DNA of 64,000 nucleotides from assembly GCA_045649455.1 (NCBI GenBank), contig JAZRPV010000058.1, positions 62,001 to 126,000 on the forward strand, given 5' to 3'. The notes under the pieces were generated by a model. It worked only from the letters and a program-made list of their open reading frames with translations, did no database searches and had not been told where the DNA came from. Source of the stretch: JAEDES01 sp045649455. GTDB taxonomy: Bacteria > Bacillota_I > Bacilli_A > RF39 > UBA660. Positions 15,569 to 23,903 of this stretch are shown piece after piece. Positions within the stretch are counted from its first letter, which is position 1; each line of letters starts with the position of its first letter. A program made the position numbers and the translations under genes.

Positions 15569-16177
15569 TTATTTCTTTTTAAAATGTGTATGGTCTACTC
15601 CACAGATAGGGCAAATAAATCCTTCTGGTACTTCTCCTTTATGTTGATATCCACATATGTCACATACATATACATCTTCTTCTACTTTTTCTTCAATATA
15701 TGTTGGTGCATTTTTTGGAGCTTTTCCTTTTACCACTTCATGATAATATTTATAAGTCATTGGTGGATTATCATTTAATTTCTTTGTATCAATTACTCTT
15801 CCTAAGAAAATATCATGTGTTTCACAATCAATAATATTAATTACTTCGCAAATTAAGTATCCTGTTGTTTCTTCTTTTAATACTTTAATGTTGTTTAATT
15901 CTTCATAGTCAAAGTTTTCAAATTTATCTTTTTCTTTTGATGAAGAGAATCCAAATACTGAGATTAGATTTGGATTTGTTTTTTCTGAAATTATTGATAC
16001 TGCAAATTTATTTTCTTCTTTTATTTTTTCATTTGTATAATTGTTTTTATTTAAACTGATAGAAACAATAGGATTTTCACTTGTAATTTGTGTCATTGTA
16101 TTTATAACACAACCTGCAGTTTGTGTAGTTACTACATACATTCCGTATGATACATCTCTAAAAATATTTTTATCCAT
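15569..16177 (-). CDS. Flavin reductase-rubredoxin fusion (high-molecular-weight rubredoxin type)
   Basis: 202-residue redox protein. Residues 1-150 are an FMN-binding split-barrel flavin reductase domain (FRDVSYGMYVVTT, the NPIVSISLNKNNYT block, and ISVFGFSS). Residues 170-198 are a rubredoxin with two C-x-x-C knuckles, CDIC and CPIC. In Moorella this arrangement (Hrb) passes electrons to flavodiiron proteins that reduce oxygen or nitric oxide. A similar protective role here is inference. No flavodiiron gene is in the window. The start is one base after the fabG stop, with only a weak ribosome binding site, so translation is probably coupled to fabG. Confidence 0.92.
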   Translation of the reverse strand: MDKNIFRDVSYGMYVVTTQTAGCVINTMTQITSENPIVSISLNKNNYTNEKIKEENKFAVSIISEKTNPNLISVFGFSSSKEKDKFENFDYEELNNIKVLKEETTGYLICEVINIIDCETHDIFLGRVIDTKKLNDNPPMTYKYYHEVVKGKAPKNAPTYIEEKVEEDVYVCDICGYQHKGEVPEGFICPICGVDHTHFKKK

Positions 16178-16178
16178 A

Positions 16179-16928
16179 TTACATCACTAAGCCTCCGTCT
16201 ACTTGAATAATTGTTCCTGTTGTGAATTTTGATAAGTCACTTGCAAGATATAAGTATGCTCCTGCTAAGTCTGTTGGTTCTGCCATTCTATTTAGGGGAG
16301 TCATTCTTAAAAGTCCTTGTTTCATTTCTTCTGTTACAATACTCATCATATCTGTTGCGACAACTCCTGGCGCAACTGCATTTACTCTTATGTTATACAT
16401 ACCTAATTCTTTTGCTAAAGATTTAGTTAACCCGTTGATTGCAAATTTACTTGAAGCATAGGCAGCTTGGTTTCTTGCTCCAAAATTTGCTACCATTGAT
16501 GATGTATTAATAATGCTTCCACCTGTTTCTTTCATATGTTTAACTACTTCTCTAGTTAATGAAACAACACCAAAGAAATTTATTTGGAACATTTCCATAA
16601 AATCTTCATCTGTTGAATCTAATAAAGATACATTTGATGTAATACCAGCATTGTTTACTAATACATCAATTTTTTTCCATTTCTTTATAACTTCATCTAC
16701 CGATGATTTCATACTACTTGAATCTTTCATATTTAAACCAATTCCCATGATATCATCATCTGTTAGATTTAGTTCTTCTTTCATTTTTGATACTGCCTTT
16801 TCAGCATTTTCTTTTGTAGAGCCACAGATAACAACTTTTGCTTTATTTTCTAAAAACAATTTAGCAATTGAGTTTCCTATACCTCTTGTACTTCCTGTTA
16901 TTATAGCTACTTTATTTTCTAAATTCAT
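16179..16928 (-). CDS. fabG: 3-oxoacyl-ACP reductase (short-chain dehydrogenase)
   Basis: NADPH-dependent short-chain dehydrogenase, 249 residues. The cofactor motif is TGSTRGIGNSI at the N terminus, with NNAGITS, the catalytic Ser in INTSSMV, and YASSK carrying Tyr and Lys. The end VDGGLVM is typical of FabG. Fatty acid elongation is the likely role, although no other fab genes are next to it, so another ketoreductase substrate is possible. It leads the fabG-hrb-dxs cluster from an extended -10 promoter, and GGAGG precedes the ATG. Confidence 0.88.
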   Translation of the reverse strand: MNLENKVAIITGSTRGIGNSIAKLFLENKAKVVICGSTKENAEKAVSKMKEELNLTDDDIMGIGLNMKDSSSMKSSVDEVIKKWKKIDVLVNNAGITSNVSLLDSTDEDFMEMFQINFFGVVSLTREVVKHMKETGGSIINTSSMVANFGARNQAAYASSKFAINGLTKSLAKELGMYNIRVNAVAPGVVATDMMSIVTEEMKQGLLRMTPLNRMAEPTDLAGAYLYLASDLSKFTTGTIIQVDGGLVM

Positions 16929-16954
16929 ATTAATCCTCCTTATTTGTCTTTTTT

Positions 16955-16963
16955 ATTATACCA
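16955..16963 (-). promoter_or_regulatory. Extended -10 promoter of fabG
   Basis: Minus strand TGG-TATAAT about 25 bases before the fabG start. It faces the plus-strand promoter at 16982-16990 across about 20 bases, so the two divergent promoters probably compete. Confidence 0.5.
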
Positions 16964-16981
16964 TAGATTTTTTTATTGTTA

Positions 16982-16990
16982 TGATATAAT
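16982..16990 (+). promoter_or_regulatory. Extended -10 promoter of the M16 peptidase pair
   Basis: TGA-TATAAT with the start codon at 17007. No convincing -35. Confidence 0.55.
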
Positions 16991-17006
16991 TATTATGAGG
17001 TGTAAT

Positions 17007-18254
17007 ATGAAAAGAACAATTGATAAGAATTTATTTTTTGTTAAGAATAAAGATTTTCATACTATTACGATGAGAGTAGTTTTTCCAACGTATGATGAAG
17101 AAAAAGATTTAGCAAATGCTATATTACTTCCGGCATTAGTTGGATATATGAATGAAGAATATGATACAGAAGATAAATTTCATAGAGAAAAACAAAAAAG
17201 ATATATTTTATCTACAGGTGTTACTAGAAATATTGTTGGTAATAATGCTTTTATTTCTTATAATATGGTAATTCCTGATGTTGAAAGTTTAAAAGAAGAT
17301 CATCTTGATGAGCAATTTGAATTATTTGAAAAGATGATTTATCACCCTAAAGTTATTGATGGTGGATTTGACGAATTTGAGTTTGAAAGAGAAAGAAAAG
17401 ATTTAAGAAAACGTATTGCCAATGGAATGAAAAATTTAAAAGTTTATCATCCTATTAAATTAGTTGAACATGTTGATACCGAAGGTACTTTATCTAGAAA
17501 TATTAGTAATCATCAATGGTTAATTGATGAATGTACAAGACAAGGTGTTTATGAGTATTACAAAAATAATATTCTGAATAATAATCCTGTTGTGTTTATA
17601 TTTGGAAATTTTGATGATGATAAAGTAACTTCTTTATGTAAAAAATATTTATTAAAAGAAGATATTATATCTTATGATGAAGATTATAATCATTTCTTAC
17701 AACCTAGAGATGAAGTAAATGATGTTCATGAAAAAAGTGAATTTAAAGATTCTGCGTTATCACTTGTATATAAAGTCAAGGATATGAAAGAAGAAGATTT
17801 TCATAAGTTAGCACTTGTTAGTGGGTTACTTTCATCAGCGTCATCTAGATTATTAATGAAAAAACTTAGAGATGAAGAAGAAATTGTATACTCTGCTTTT
17901 TCAAGTAGTCATATACGAGCAGGTACTTTATTTATAGATTGTTATATAAATAAAAATAATAAAGACTTGGCAATGTCTAAAATAAAAGAAGTTATTAGTT
18001 CATTAAAAGATACTAACTTTATTAAACCGTTTTTAGATAATATTATTGAAAGATCTAGATTAAATTTACTTAGATTATTAGATGATAAAAATATTTTATT
18101 AGATGAAGTTGTTGTTAAGACATTGGGATTTGATATTACAAATAAAGAAAAACACGAATTAATAAAAAATATTTCCAGTGAAGATATTAGTAAGTTTGTA
18201 GATAGACTAGTTTTAGATACTGTTTATTTTCTTGAGGAGGAAGAACATGAGTAA
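17007..18254 (+). CDS. M16-family peptidase-like protein, zinc motif absent (YmfF-like)
   Basis: 415-residue protein with the two-lobed M16 (pitrilysin) layout but no HxxEH zinc motif, so it is probably the non-catalytic partner. It matches the arrangement of Bacillus ymfF-ymfH, where a pair of M16 proteins is encoded together. I place the start at 17007 because GAGGTG precedes that ATG. A frame opening at 16944 would run through the promoter. The last 8 bases overlap the next gene (ATGAGTAA). The function of the pair in this organism is unknown. A role in peptide processing or import is inferred from relatives. Confidence 0.88.
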   Translation: MKRTIDKNLFFVKNKDFHTITMRVVFPTYDEEKDLANAILLPALVGYMNEEYDTEDKFHREKQKRYILSTGVTRNIVGNNAFISYNMVIPDVESLKEDHLDEQFELFEKMIYHPKVIDGGFDEFEFERERKDLRKRIANGMKNLKVYHPIKLVEHVDTEGTLSRNISNHQWLIDECTRQGVYEYYKNNILNNNPVVFIFGNFDDDKVTSLCKKYLLKEDIISYDEDYNHFLQPRDEVNDVHEKSEFKDSALSLVYKVKDMKEEDFHKLALVSGLLSSASSRLLMKKLRDEEEIVYSAFSSSHIRAGTLFIDCYINKNNKDLAMSKIKEVISSLKDTNFIKPFLDNIIERSRLNLLRLLDDKNILLDEVVVKTLGFDITNKEKHELIKNISSEDISKFVDRLVLDTVYFLEEEEHE

Positions 18255-19491
18255 AATTGAAAAAGTTACTTTAGATAATGGTTTAGATATTTACTTTTAT
18301 TTAGACAAAAAAAGACATTCAGTCTTCTTCCAACATATTACTAAGTTTGGTGGTGTTACTAAGGATTTTATTAGTAATGGTAAAACTTATCATATTCAAG
18401 ATGGTATTGCTCATATATTAGAACATTATATTGTCGAAGAAAATAAATATGGAAACTTTTTAAAGTTATTAGGAGAAGCTCAAATGAGCACGAATGCTTC
18501 TACTCATTTAGATATGACTAGATTTTATTTTAGTGCAGTTGAAAATGTAGAGTTTGGTATAAGAACATTATTACGAGGTATTTATGCTCCCCTTTTTGAT
18601 GAGGAAAGACTTAATAGAATAAAAGGTCCTATTTATCAAGAACTTAGGGGTCGTTCAAATAATAAGTTTTATAACTTAAGCATGAAAACATATGATACTT
18701 TATTTAATCAATATAAATTTAAAAGTGTTGGAGGTTCTTTAGAAGAAGTTGAAAAAACAACTCTTGATGATCTTAAACTTTGTTTTGAAACTTTTTATCA
18801 ACCAAGTAATCAATTTATTGTAGTTGGTGGTAATTTTGATAAAGATGAGATACTTGAAATTATTAAAGATGAATATGAAAAATTAGATATAAAGAAAGTT
18901 GATTTTGAAGTTTTAAAGTTAGAAGAAAAAGATGAAGTTAATAATACTTCTTATGAGATTGAATTTCCAACTGGAGAAAATTATTTAGAAGTTAATTATA
19001 AGATTAATTTAGATAAATATACTAATGATGAGACATTAAAATTAGATTTTTATTTTAACTTTTTCTTTACAATGTTTTTTAGTTTAACTTCTCCTTTATA
19101 TAACAAGTTAGTTAAAGAAGAAATTATTACAGATGGTATTTCTTGTGGACTTAGTAAGATTAACAACTATGTTGTTATTACATTTGGAGCTCATAGTAGT
19201 AAATTAGATAGATTAAAAGAAGAAATCATGAAAACTGTAAACGAATTAAAAGACTTTGATGAAGAGAAATTTGAGTTGGATAAAAAACAAACAATTTTAG
19301 GTATTATTTTAAGAGAAGAAAATATTGGTTCTACAGTTATGCCTTTTGTTAATAATATAATTATGTATAATTGTGATTACCCTGATAGTGTTGAACAAAT
19401 AATGAGTTATACTTATGAAGATTTTGTTAAAACTATGAAGGATATTGATTTTAGTAATTATAGTGTTGGAGTTATAAAAAATAAAGAATAA
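18247..19491 (+). CDS. M16-family zinc peptidase (YmfH-like)
   Basis: 414-residue catalytic partner of the preceding protein. The inverted zinc motif is HILEH near residue 61, and a downstream acidic region (PIYQELRGR) is placed to supply the third ligand. The second half is the inactive lobe typical of M16. Start at 18247 with GAGGAGG upstream, inside the end of the upstream gene. The 8-base overlap implies coupled translation and a fixed ratio of the two subunits, which suits a heterodimer. It ends at a two-way terminator facing the nucleotidase gene. Confidence 0.9.
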   Translation: MSKIEKVTLDNGLDIYFYLDKKRHSVFFQHITKFGGVTKDFISNGKTYHIQDGIAHILEHYIVEENKYGNFLKLLGEAQMSTNASTHLDMTRFYFSAVENVEFGIRTLLRGIYAPLFDEERLNRIKGPIYQELRGRSNNKFYNLSMKTYDTLFNQYKFKSVGGSLEEVEKTTLDDLKLCFETFYQPSNQFIVVGGNFDKDEILEIIKDEYEKLDIKKVDFEVLKLEEKDEVNNTSYEIEFPTGENYLEVNYKINLDKYTNDETLKLDFYFNFFFTMFFSLTSPLYNKLVKEEIITDGISCGLSKINNYVVITFGAHSSKLDRLKEEIMKTVNELKDFDEEKFELDKKQTILGIILREENIGSTVMPFVNNIIMYNCDYPDSVEQIMSYTYEDFVKTMKDIDFSNYSVGVIKNKE

Positions 19492-19517
19492 TCATTAATT
19501 TGATTATTCTTTTTTTA
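19483..19517. terminator. Two-way terminator between the M16 pair and the nucleotidase
   Basis: Perfect 12-bp stem AAAGAATAATCA/TGATTATTCTTT, 6-base loop, T run on the plus strand and A/T-rich flank on the other. Confidence 0.85.
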
Positions 19518-20040
19518 ATAATATGTCTTCTATTTCTTTCCATGATGATACTCTTATTTCATCATTTAATTCATCATTGTAGTTGTGCCATGCTGTAAAA
19601 AGATATTTTTCTTTGGCATTTTGTAAATTCTTTTTACGATCATCAATAGCAATATCAAAATTTAATAAAGTTTTATTGGTTGTAAAAATATATTTAGATA
19701 CTGGAATGAAAGGAAGATTTTCTCTTAAGTATTCATATTTATATTTTAAATTAGATGCAGATATATCATGTTCTTGATCCCAAAGATAAGATGTAACAAT
19801 ATAAATATCATAAACTTGATTTAATTTTTCTAATACTTCATATGCATCTTTTATAAGAGGTGCCCCTTCATATAAATTATTTTTTCTTAATTTATTCCAA
19901 AATGATTCTTTATTTTCAATTAGATTTTGTAAATAAAATGTATCCCCTATTTCAATGTCTCTGCCGATTTCATCACTGATTATTTGTAAGACATTTCCAT
20001 CAGTTATTACATTATCCATATCTATCATTAATGTTTTCAT
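19504..20040 (-). CDS. 5'-nucleotidase, NT5C-like (HAD family)
   Basis: 178-residue HAD hydrolase resembling cytosolic 5'(3')-deoxyribonucleotidases. Motif I is MIDMDNVITDG (nucleophile Asp6), motif II IVTSYLWD, a Lys in the FTTNKTLL region, and motif IV IAIDDRKKNL. The small cap between motifs I and II fits the NT5C subgroup, which dephosphorylates (deoxy)nucleoside monophosphates. The natural substrate is unproven. It is monocistronic, with AAGGAGG before the ATG. Confidence 0.85.
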   Translation of the reverse strand: MKTLMIDMDNVITDGNVLQIISDEIGRDIEIGDTFYLQNLIENKESFWNKLRKNNLYEGAPLIKDAYEVLEKLNQVYDIYIVTSYLWDQEHDISASNLKYKYEYLRENLPFIPVSKYIFTTNKTLLNFDIAIDDRKKNLQNAKEKYLFTAWHNYNDELNDEIRVSSWKEIEDILLKKE

Positions 20041-20175
20041 GTTGCCTCCTTAATTTGTTTTATTATAACATACGATTATTATAATTCTAGGTATTATTGA
20101 CAAGTTTACATCTTGATTTACTTTATGTATTGTTTAAAAAATAGATTTATTTTATTATATTATTAAGGTGATAAT

Positions 20176-21006
20176 ATGAGTTATAAAGATGAATTAGTTG
20201 TTGATAAGAAGACAAAGAAACGTAAGAAGAAAAGAAAATCAAATGAAGCTTTAAATGTTTTTATAGTTTTATTTATTTTTGTTGCATGTATGAGTGCTTT
20301 TTACTTTGTTATTACTAGATTAGAAGATACTAATAATGATGGTAGACTAATTGATGAATTATTTAGAGGTAAGATGAAAGAACTTGATTTAAATAATAAA
20401 GATGTTGGTATGCTTTATAATATATTTGTTGAAGATAATCAATTAAAATTAGAATATGGTGAAAAGTTAAATAAAAGTATTCATTCTAAATTATTCTTTA
20501 CTTATAATGCTTTAAGAGATGAGTTTGAAGAAGTAAGTTGTGATGAAATGGGATTAGTTATTTTATATGATGAATCTAACTATGTAAGTGGAATGTGTTC
20601 TATAGTTCCTAAGTCTGAGAAGATTGAAGATATGGAAAAAGAAATTAGAACAAAAACTTCTTTTGGTATTTCAGAAAAGAAATTTAAAAAGAAATTTAAA
20701 GAATTATTTGGAAAAGATGCAGAATATGAAAAATTAGATTTTGAATATAGTTTAGGTCAAATAATGCATTATGATTCTAGAAGTGACCTTTATGTAAAAT
20801 ATTATGATGATACTGAAGAAGTTGATGATGTTATTAGTGCTGCTTTTAAAGATGCAACATTAAGAGGAAATAAATTAATCCTTGGTATTAATTATGTTAC
20901 TACTACTCTTGCAGGTGCTAAGAGAGAATATTATGTAAATTATATATTTAAAAAGGTAAATGATAATAAGTATGTCTTTGTAAGTAGAGAAGAATTTGAT
21001 AACTAG
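20176..21006 (+). CDS. Single-pass membrane protein of unknown function
   Basis: I do not recognise it. 276 residues: a Lys/Arg-rich cytoplasmic head (about residues 14-24, KKTKKRKKKRK), one membrane helix near 27-48, then an acidic extracellular domain of about 225 residues with two cysteines (SCDEMG and GMCSIV) about 20 residues apart that could pair. The start has AAGGTGAT upstream. A TTGACA at 20097 has only a weak -10 partner, so the promoter is unclear. It is followed by its own terminator and a small helical protein gene. Confidence 0.8.
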   Translation: MSYKDELVVDKKTKKRKKKRKSNEALNVFIVLFIFVACMSAFYFVITRLEDTNNDGRLIDELFRGKMKELDLNNKDVGMLYNIFVEDNQLKLEYGEKLNKSIHSKLFFTYNALRDEFEEVSCDEMGLVILYDESNYVSGMCSIVPKSEKIEDMEKEIRTKTSFGISEKKFKKKFKELFGKDAEYEKLDFEYSLGQIMHYDSRSDLYVKYYDDTEEVDDVISAAFKDATLRGNKLILGINYVTTTLAGAKREYYVNYIFKKVNDNKYVFVSREEFDN

Positions 21007-21024
21007 AAATAGTTATCTTTTTTT
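20998..21024 (+). terminator. Terminator of the 276-residue membrane protein gene
   Basis: GATAACTA/TAGTTATC with a GAAA tetraloop and seven T. The stop codon is in the left arm. Confidence 0.85.
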
Positions 21025-21070
21025 GTATATTTATTTTATTTTGTTTAATACTATTATTGGAGGATTAAAT

Positions 21071-21508
21071 ATGAAAAATGAAGATAATATTAAAGTATTA
21101 GATGAAGCTAATAAAGGTTGTTGTATGGGAAGAGATGCTCTTGAAGTGATTATGGAAAAAACGGATGATAAAGAGTTTAAAGAATGTTTAAAAAAGTATT
21201 ATGATAAATACGATAAAATAAGCAATAAGATGGAAGACTTATATGATGAGTTTAGTGAAGATGAAATAGATGAAACTTCTAAAATGGAAAAGACAATGAC
21301 TTGGTATGGTATTAATATGAGGACAATGATGGATGACTCTACTTCTAAGTTTGCAGAATTAATTTTACAAGGTGCAAATATGGGAATAATTGAAGGAAGA
21401 AGATTATTAAATCATAATAAAGATATTAATAATGAAGTTAATAAAGTTGTAGATGAGTTTGTAAAGATGCAAGAAAAGATGGTTGAAGAATTAAAAGAAT
21501 ATTTGTAG
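21071..21508 (+). CDS. Small all-helical protein, possibly DUF2383/ferritin-like
   Basis: 145 residues, soluble, predicted to be a four-helix bundle. The features GCCMGRDAL, SKMEKTMTWYGINMRTMMDD and GANMGIIEGRRLL resemble the DUF2383 group of ferritin-like bundles, but I see no clear di-iron ligand set. The ATG at 21071 has TTGGAGGATT upstream. A longer frame from 20996 would overlap the terminator of the preceding gene. A hairpin terminator follows. Function unknown. Confidence 0.75.
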   Translation: MKNEDNIKVLDEANKGCCMGRDALEVIMEKTDDKEFKECLKKYYDKYDKISNKMEDLYDEFSEDEIDETSKMEKTMTWYGINMRTMMDDSTSKFAELILQGANMGIIEGRRLLNHNKDINNEVNKVVDEFVKMQEKMVEELKEYL

Positions 21509-21530
21509 AGTTTACCACTCTACTTTTTAT
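21505..21530 (+). terminator. Terminator of the small helical protein gene
   Basis: GTAGAGT/ACTCTAC with loop TTACC, then TTTTTATTT. Confidence 0.8.
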
Positions 21531-21541
21531 TTGTCTTAATA

Positions 21542-21550
21542 TGATATAAT
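21542..21550 (+). promoter_or_regulatory. Extended -10 promoter of ylmH
   Basis: TGA-TATAAT about 18 bases before the ylmH start codon. The matching -35 position is poor. Confidence 0.55.
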
Positions 21551-21567
21551 CTTTATAGGTGATTTGA

Positions 21568-22248
21568 ATGTATACAATTCAAAAAAATTTAAATAGACTT
21601 AGTAATTATCAGCCTACTTTCTTTTTAGATCCTAAAGAGCAAAAAGAATTAAGAAGTAAATTAAAAAAAGATGAATACAAAATATTTAGTCCATTTGATG
21701 ATAGCGAAAAAGTTATATTTTATATAGATGAAGTACCAGAAGTAATTTTATACGAGATTAAATCTAAACAAGAGTTGAGACATCAAGATATACTTGGAAC
21801 AATGTATTCTTTAAATATTTCTCCAGAGATGTTTGGTGACATTATTCTTTATGATAATAGATATTTCATATATGTACTTAAGTTGTTTCAAAATTACTTT
21901 GAAATGAATTTTACTAAAGTTAGAAATAGTTCTGTTGAATTAGTTAGTTTAGATATTTCATATTTAGAAGATTATAAAAGAGATTATGAAGAAGTTGAAT
22001 TAATTGTTTCTAGTGAAAGAATCGATACAGTTATAAGTAGTATTATTCATTCTAATAGAAATGTTATTAAAGATAAGATTAAAGATAAAGAAATATTATT
22101 AAATCATGATTTATTAAAAAATAATTCTTATGTATTAAAATCTGGAGATATATTTAGTATTAGGAAATTTGGCAAATATAAATATATTGGTATTATTAAA
22201 AGTACAAAAAAAGATAACTATATTGTTAAGTGTTTAAAATACTTATAA
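21568..22248 (+). CDS. ylmH: YlmH-family S4-domain RNA-binding protein
   Basis: 226-residue protein with the YlmH layout: an N-terminal alpha/beta domain (with LRHQDILGTMYSLNI), a middle linker, and a C-terminal S4 RNA-binding domain from about residue 150 (ERIDTVISSII, then GDIFSIRKFGKYKY). YlmH relatives bind the 50S P-site region and can act like RqcP in C-terminal tailing during ribosome rescue. It usually sits in the ylm-divIVA cell-division cluster. Here it is isolated. AGGTGAT precedes the ATG. Confidence 0.9.
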   Translation: MYTIQKNLNRLSNYQPTFFLDPKEQKELRSKLKKDEYKIFSPFDDSEKVIFYIDEVPEVILYEIKSKQELRHQDILGTMYSLNISPEMFGDIILYDNRYFIYVLKLFQNYFEMNFTKVRNSSVELVSLDISYLEDYKRDYEEVELIVSSERIDTVISSIIHSNRNVIKDKIKDKEILLNHDLLKNNSYVLKSGDIFSIRKFGKYKYIGIIKSTKKDNYIVKCLKYL

Positions 22249-22263
22249 TAGTTATCTTTTTTT
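22206..22263. terminator. Two-way terminator between ylmH and the DUF3419 gene
   Basis: About 15 bp of AAAAAAGATAACTAT paired with ATAGTTATCTTTTTT around a 26-base loop containing a smaller AAGT/ACTT stem. The convergent gene ends are in the arms. Confidence 0.5.
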
Positions 22264-23079
22264 AGTGTATACAAATATTCCTGCTTTAGATTCCGAAAAT
22301 TGTTCAAATGTCATATTTTCATCTTGGAAGAAATCTCTAACTTTGTCGGATAAATCATATGCATATGATATAGCTTCTCCACCTACTCTTAATGGTAATT
22401 TTTTTAGAAGTGATTTGTGGTCATGTGGATTGTTATAGTTCCAAATATTTGATAAGTTTATAAAATCATATTCTTGATCAAAATCCATTGTATAAATATT
22501 CCCTTCTTTTGTTTGAAGATTTATTGTTGGGATTAAGTCTCTTAATTTATAATAATTTTCTTTTGTAAGGTATGGGTTTTGAGTTATATGATATGAAGTG
22601 ATTACTGTTTCTCTTGAGAACATTGATGATTCATAAATATCATACCAGTCAAAATATGAAAATAGACTATCCCAGAATTCTTTATCATCTGTTGGAAGAG
22701 ATTTAGATATTTTATCATACATTTCATCATATATTTCAGATGTTGTTGTTGATTCAAAAAAGAAATCTAAGAATTCTTCATATGAAAGATTTAATACAGC
22801 CGCTAGTTTTAAATATAAAAAGTATTTCGGAAAACGACTAATATCAAATGCTGTAATTGTATTAGGATTTACAAGCATACTATTTAACACTTGGTCAGAT
22901 GAACCTAATGTTGTAAGAATATCTCTTTTACCAAGCAAATGATGATGGTAATCTACTTGTCTTTCATTAGTTCCTTTATAAATAACAGATGTATTATGAA
23001 AGGCAGTTCCACTTATATTTGTTTTTGAACCACTCACAAGTTGTTGAGCCATTACAATATCTTGGTGTAATTTATCCAT
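22252..23079 (-). CDS. DUF3419/BtaA-like S-adenosylmethionine-dependent protein
   Basis: 275 residues. The segment LTTLGSSDQVLNSMLVNP followed by ITAFDISRFPKYFLYLKLA is the cofactor-binding core of the DUF3419/BtaA family, with the usual SGDQ changed to SSDQ. Family members transfer the aminocarboxypropyl group of S-adenosylmethionine, for example onto diacylglycerol to form betaine lipid. Whether this protein does so is not known. No btaB partner is next to it. GGAGGAG precedes the ATG and a TATAAT lies at 23109-23104 on the same strand. Confidence 0.8.
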   Translation of the reverse strand: MDKLHQDIVMAQQLVSGSKTNISGTAFHNTSVIYKGTNERQVDYHHHLLGKRDILTTLGSSDQVLNSMLVNPNTITAFDISRFPKYFLYLKLAAVLNLSYEEFLDFFFESTTTSEIYDEMYDKISKSLPTDDKEFWDSLFSYFDWYDIYESSMFSRETVITSYHITQNPYLTKENYYKLRDLIPTINLQTKEGNIYTMDFDQEYDFINLSNIWNYNNPHDHKSLLKKLPLRVGGEAISYAYDLSDKVRDFFQDENMTFEQFSESKAGIFVYTKKR

Positions 23080-23120
23080 ATACTCTCCTCCTTTTTAGTG
23101 GTTATTATAACATATTAAGA

Positions 23121-23178
23121 CAAATAAAAAAACTTATTTTAGTTTTCTGCTGTGTAAGCACCAGAAATAAAATAAGTT
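23121..23178 (-). terminator. Long terminator hairpin overlapping a gene end
   Basis: Minus strand AACTTATTTTA/TAAAATAAGTT (11 bp) enclosing a second stem TTTCTG/CAGAAA, followed by TTTTTTTATTTG. The 5' arm encodes the last residues of the transglutaminase-like protein. Confidence 0.75.
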
Positions 23179-23646
23179 ACAATTAAATCTAATTGGAGGT
23201 TTTAAATATGAATAAAATTCCATGTTAGATTTATCATATTCTCCTTTAGTGAAATCTTCAAAATTATTTCTAAAGAAATCTAAAATTTCACTTAATGAGT
23301 TATATTCATGAATACCTTTTTGATTTTGCCATGAGGCTTCAAACCAATACCATTTATTATTATAATTAAATACTGAGAATGTATGACATGGTAATTTTCT
23401 ATGTTTTTTTAGTACAGCAAAAATTGTTTTATGTTTAATTTTTCTTTTCTTAAAATATTTTCTTTGTAATTCACACATTTCCCAACAAATAGCATGATTT
23501 GTTTTTTCAATATTCTTTATAGATTGCATTTTATAATCTTTTGAGAAGTTTCCTTCTGTTAGTTTTTCATGCAGTTGACCATTCTTTGTATGCCATCCAT
23601 ATTTTATATCTTTTATATCATTATAAAACTTTTTTATATTTATCAT
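23134..23646 (-). CDS. Transglutaminase-like cysteine protease-fold protein
   Basis: 170 residues. A possible Cys-His-acid triad is visible: Cys in HAICWEMCELQ (near residue 54), His in LPCHTFSVF, and an acidic residue in WYWFEASWQ. This order is that of transglutaminase-like and NlpC-like folds. No signal peptide is seen, so it is likely cytoplasmic. It overlaps the TSCPD gene by 4 bases (ATGA) and has a poor ribosome binding site of its own, so it depends on coupled translation. It is the last gene of an operon with FemX. Substrate unknown. Confidence 0.75.
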   Translation of the reverse strand: MINIKKFYNDIKDIKYGWHTKNGQLHEKLTEGNFSKDYKMQSIKNIEKTNHAICWEMCELQRKYFKKRKIKHKTIFAVLKKHRKLPCHTFSVFNYNNKWYWFEASWQNQKGIHEYNSLSEILDFFRNNFEDFTKGEYDKSNMEFYSYLKPPIRFNCNLFYFWCLHSRKLK

Positions 23647-23903
23647 TTTACTAAAGATTCTTCCTTTATCTTTATTAATGCTTGTGCTAGTTGGTCACCA
23701 CATGATGTCTTTTTAAAATTACATGTTATTCCTTGTAATTTATTTATCACAGTATCAATATCTTGTCCTTCAACCAATGAAGATACTGCTTTTAAATTCC
23801 CATTACATCCACCTGTGTATTTAACATTATAGATTTTATTATCTTCAATATCAAAATCAATTAGTGTTGAACATACACCTGATGTTTTATATGTATGATG
23901 CAT
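23643..23903 (-). CDS. TSCPD-domain protein (TIGR03905 type)
   Basis: 86-residue protein made of a TSCPD domain: GVCSTLIDFDIEDNKI, YTGGCNGNLKAVSSLV, ITCNFKKTSCGDQLAQAL. The four conserved cysteines at these places could bind metal, as in the C-terminal domain of some ribonucleotide reductases. Free-standing members have no established role. Both ends overlap neighbours: its start shares one base with the FemX stop (TAATG) and its stop overlaps the next gene by 4 bases. Confidence 0.9.
   Translation of the reverse strand: MHHTYKTSGVCSTLIDFDIEDNKIYNVKYTGGCNGNLKAVSSLVEGQDIDTVINKLQGITCNFKKTSCGDQLAQALIKIKEESLVK

Noticed and set aside
16513..16989. 158-codon open frame opposite fabG
   Set aside because: Pure shadow of fabG on the other strand, no ribosome binding site, no recognisable domain.
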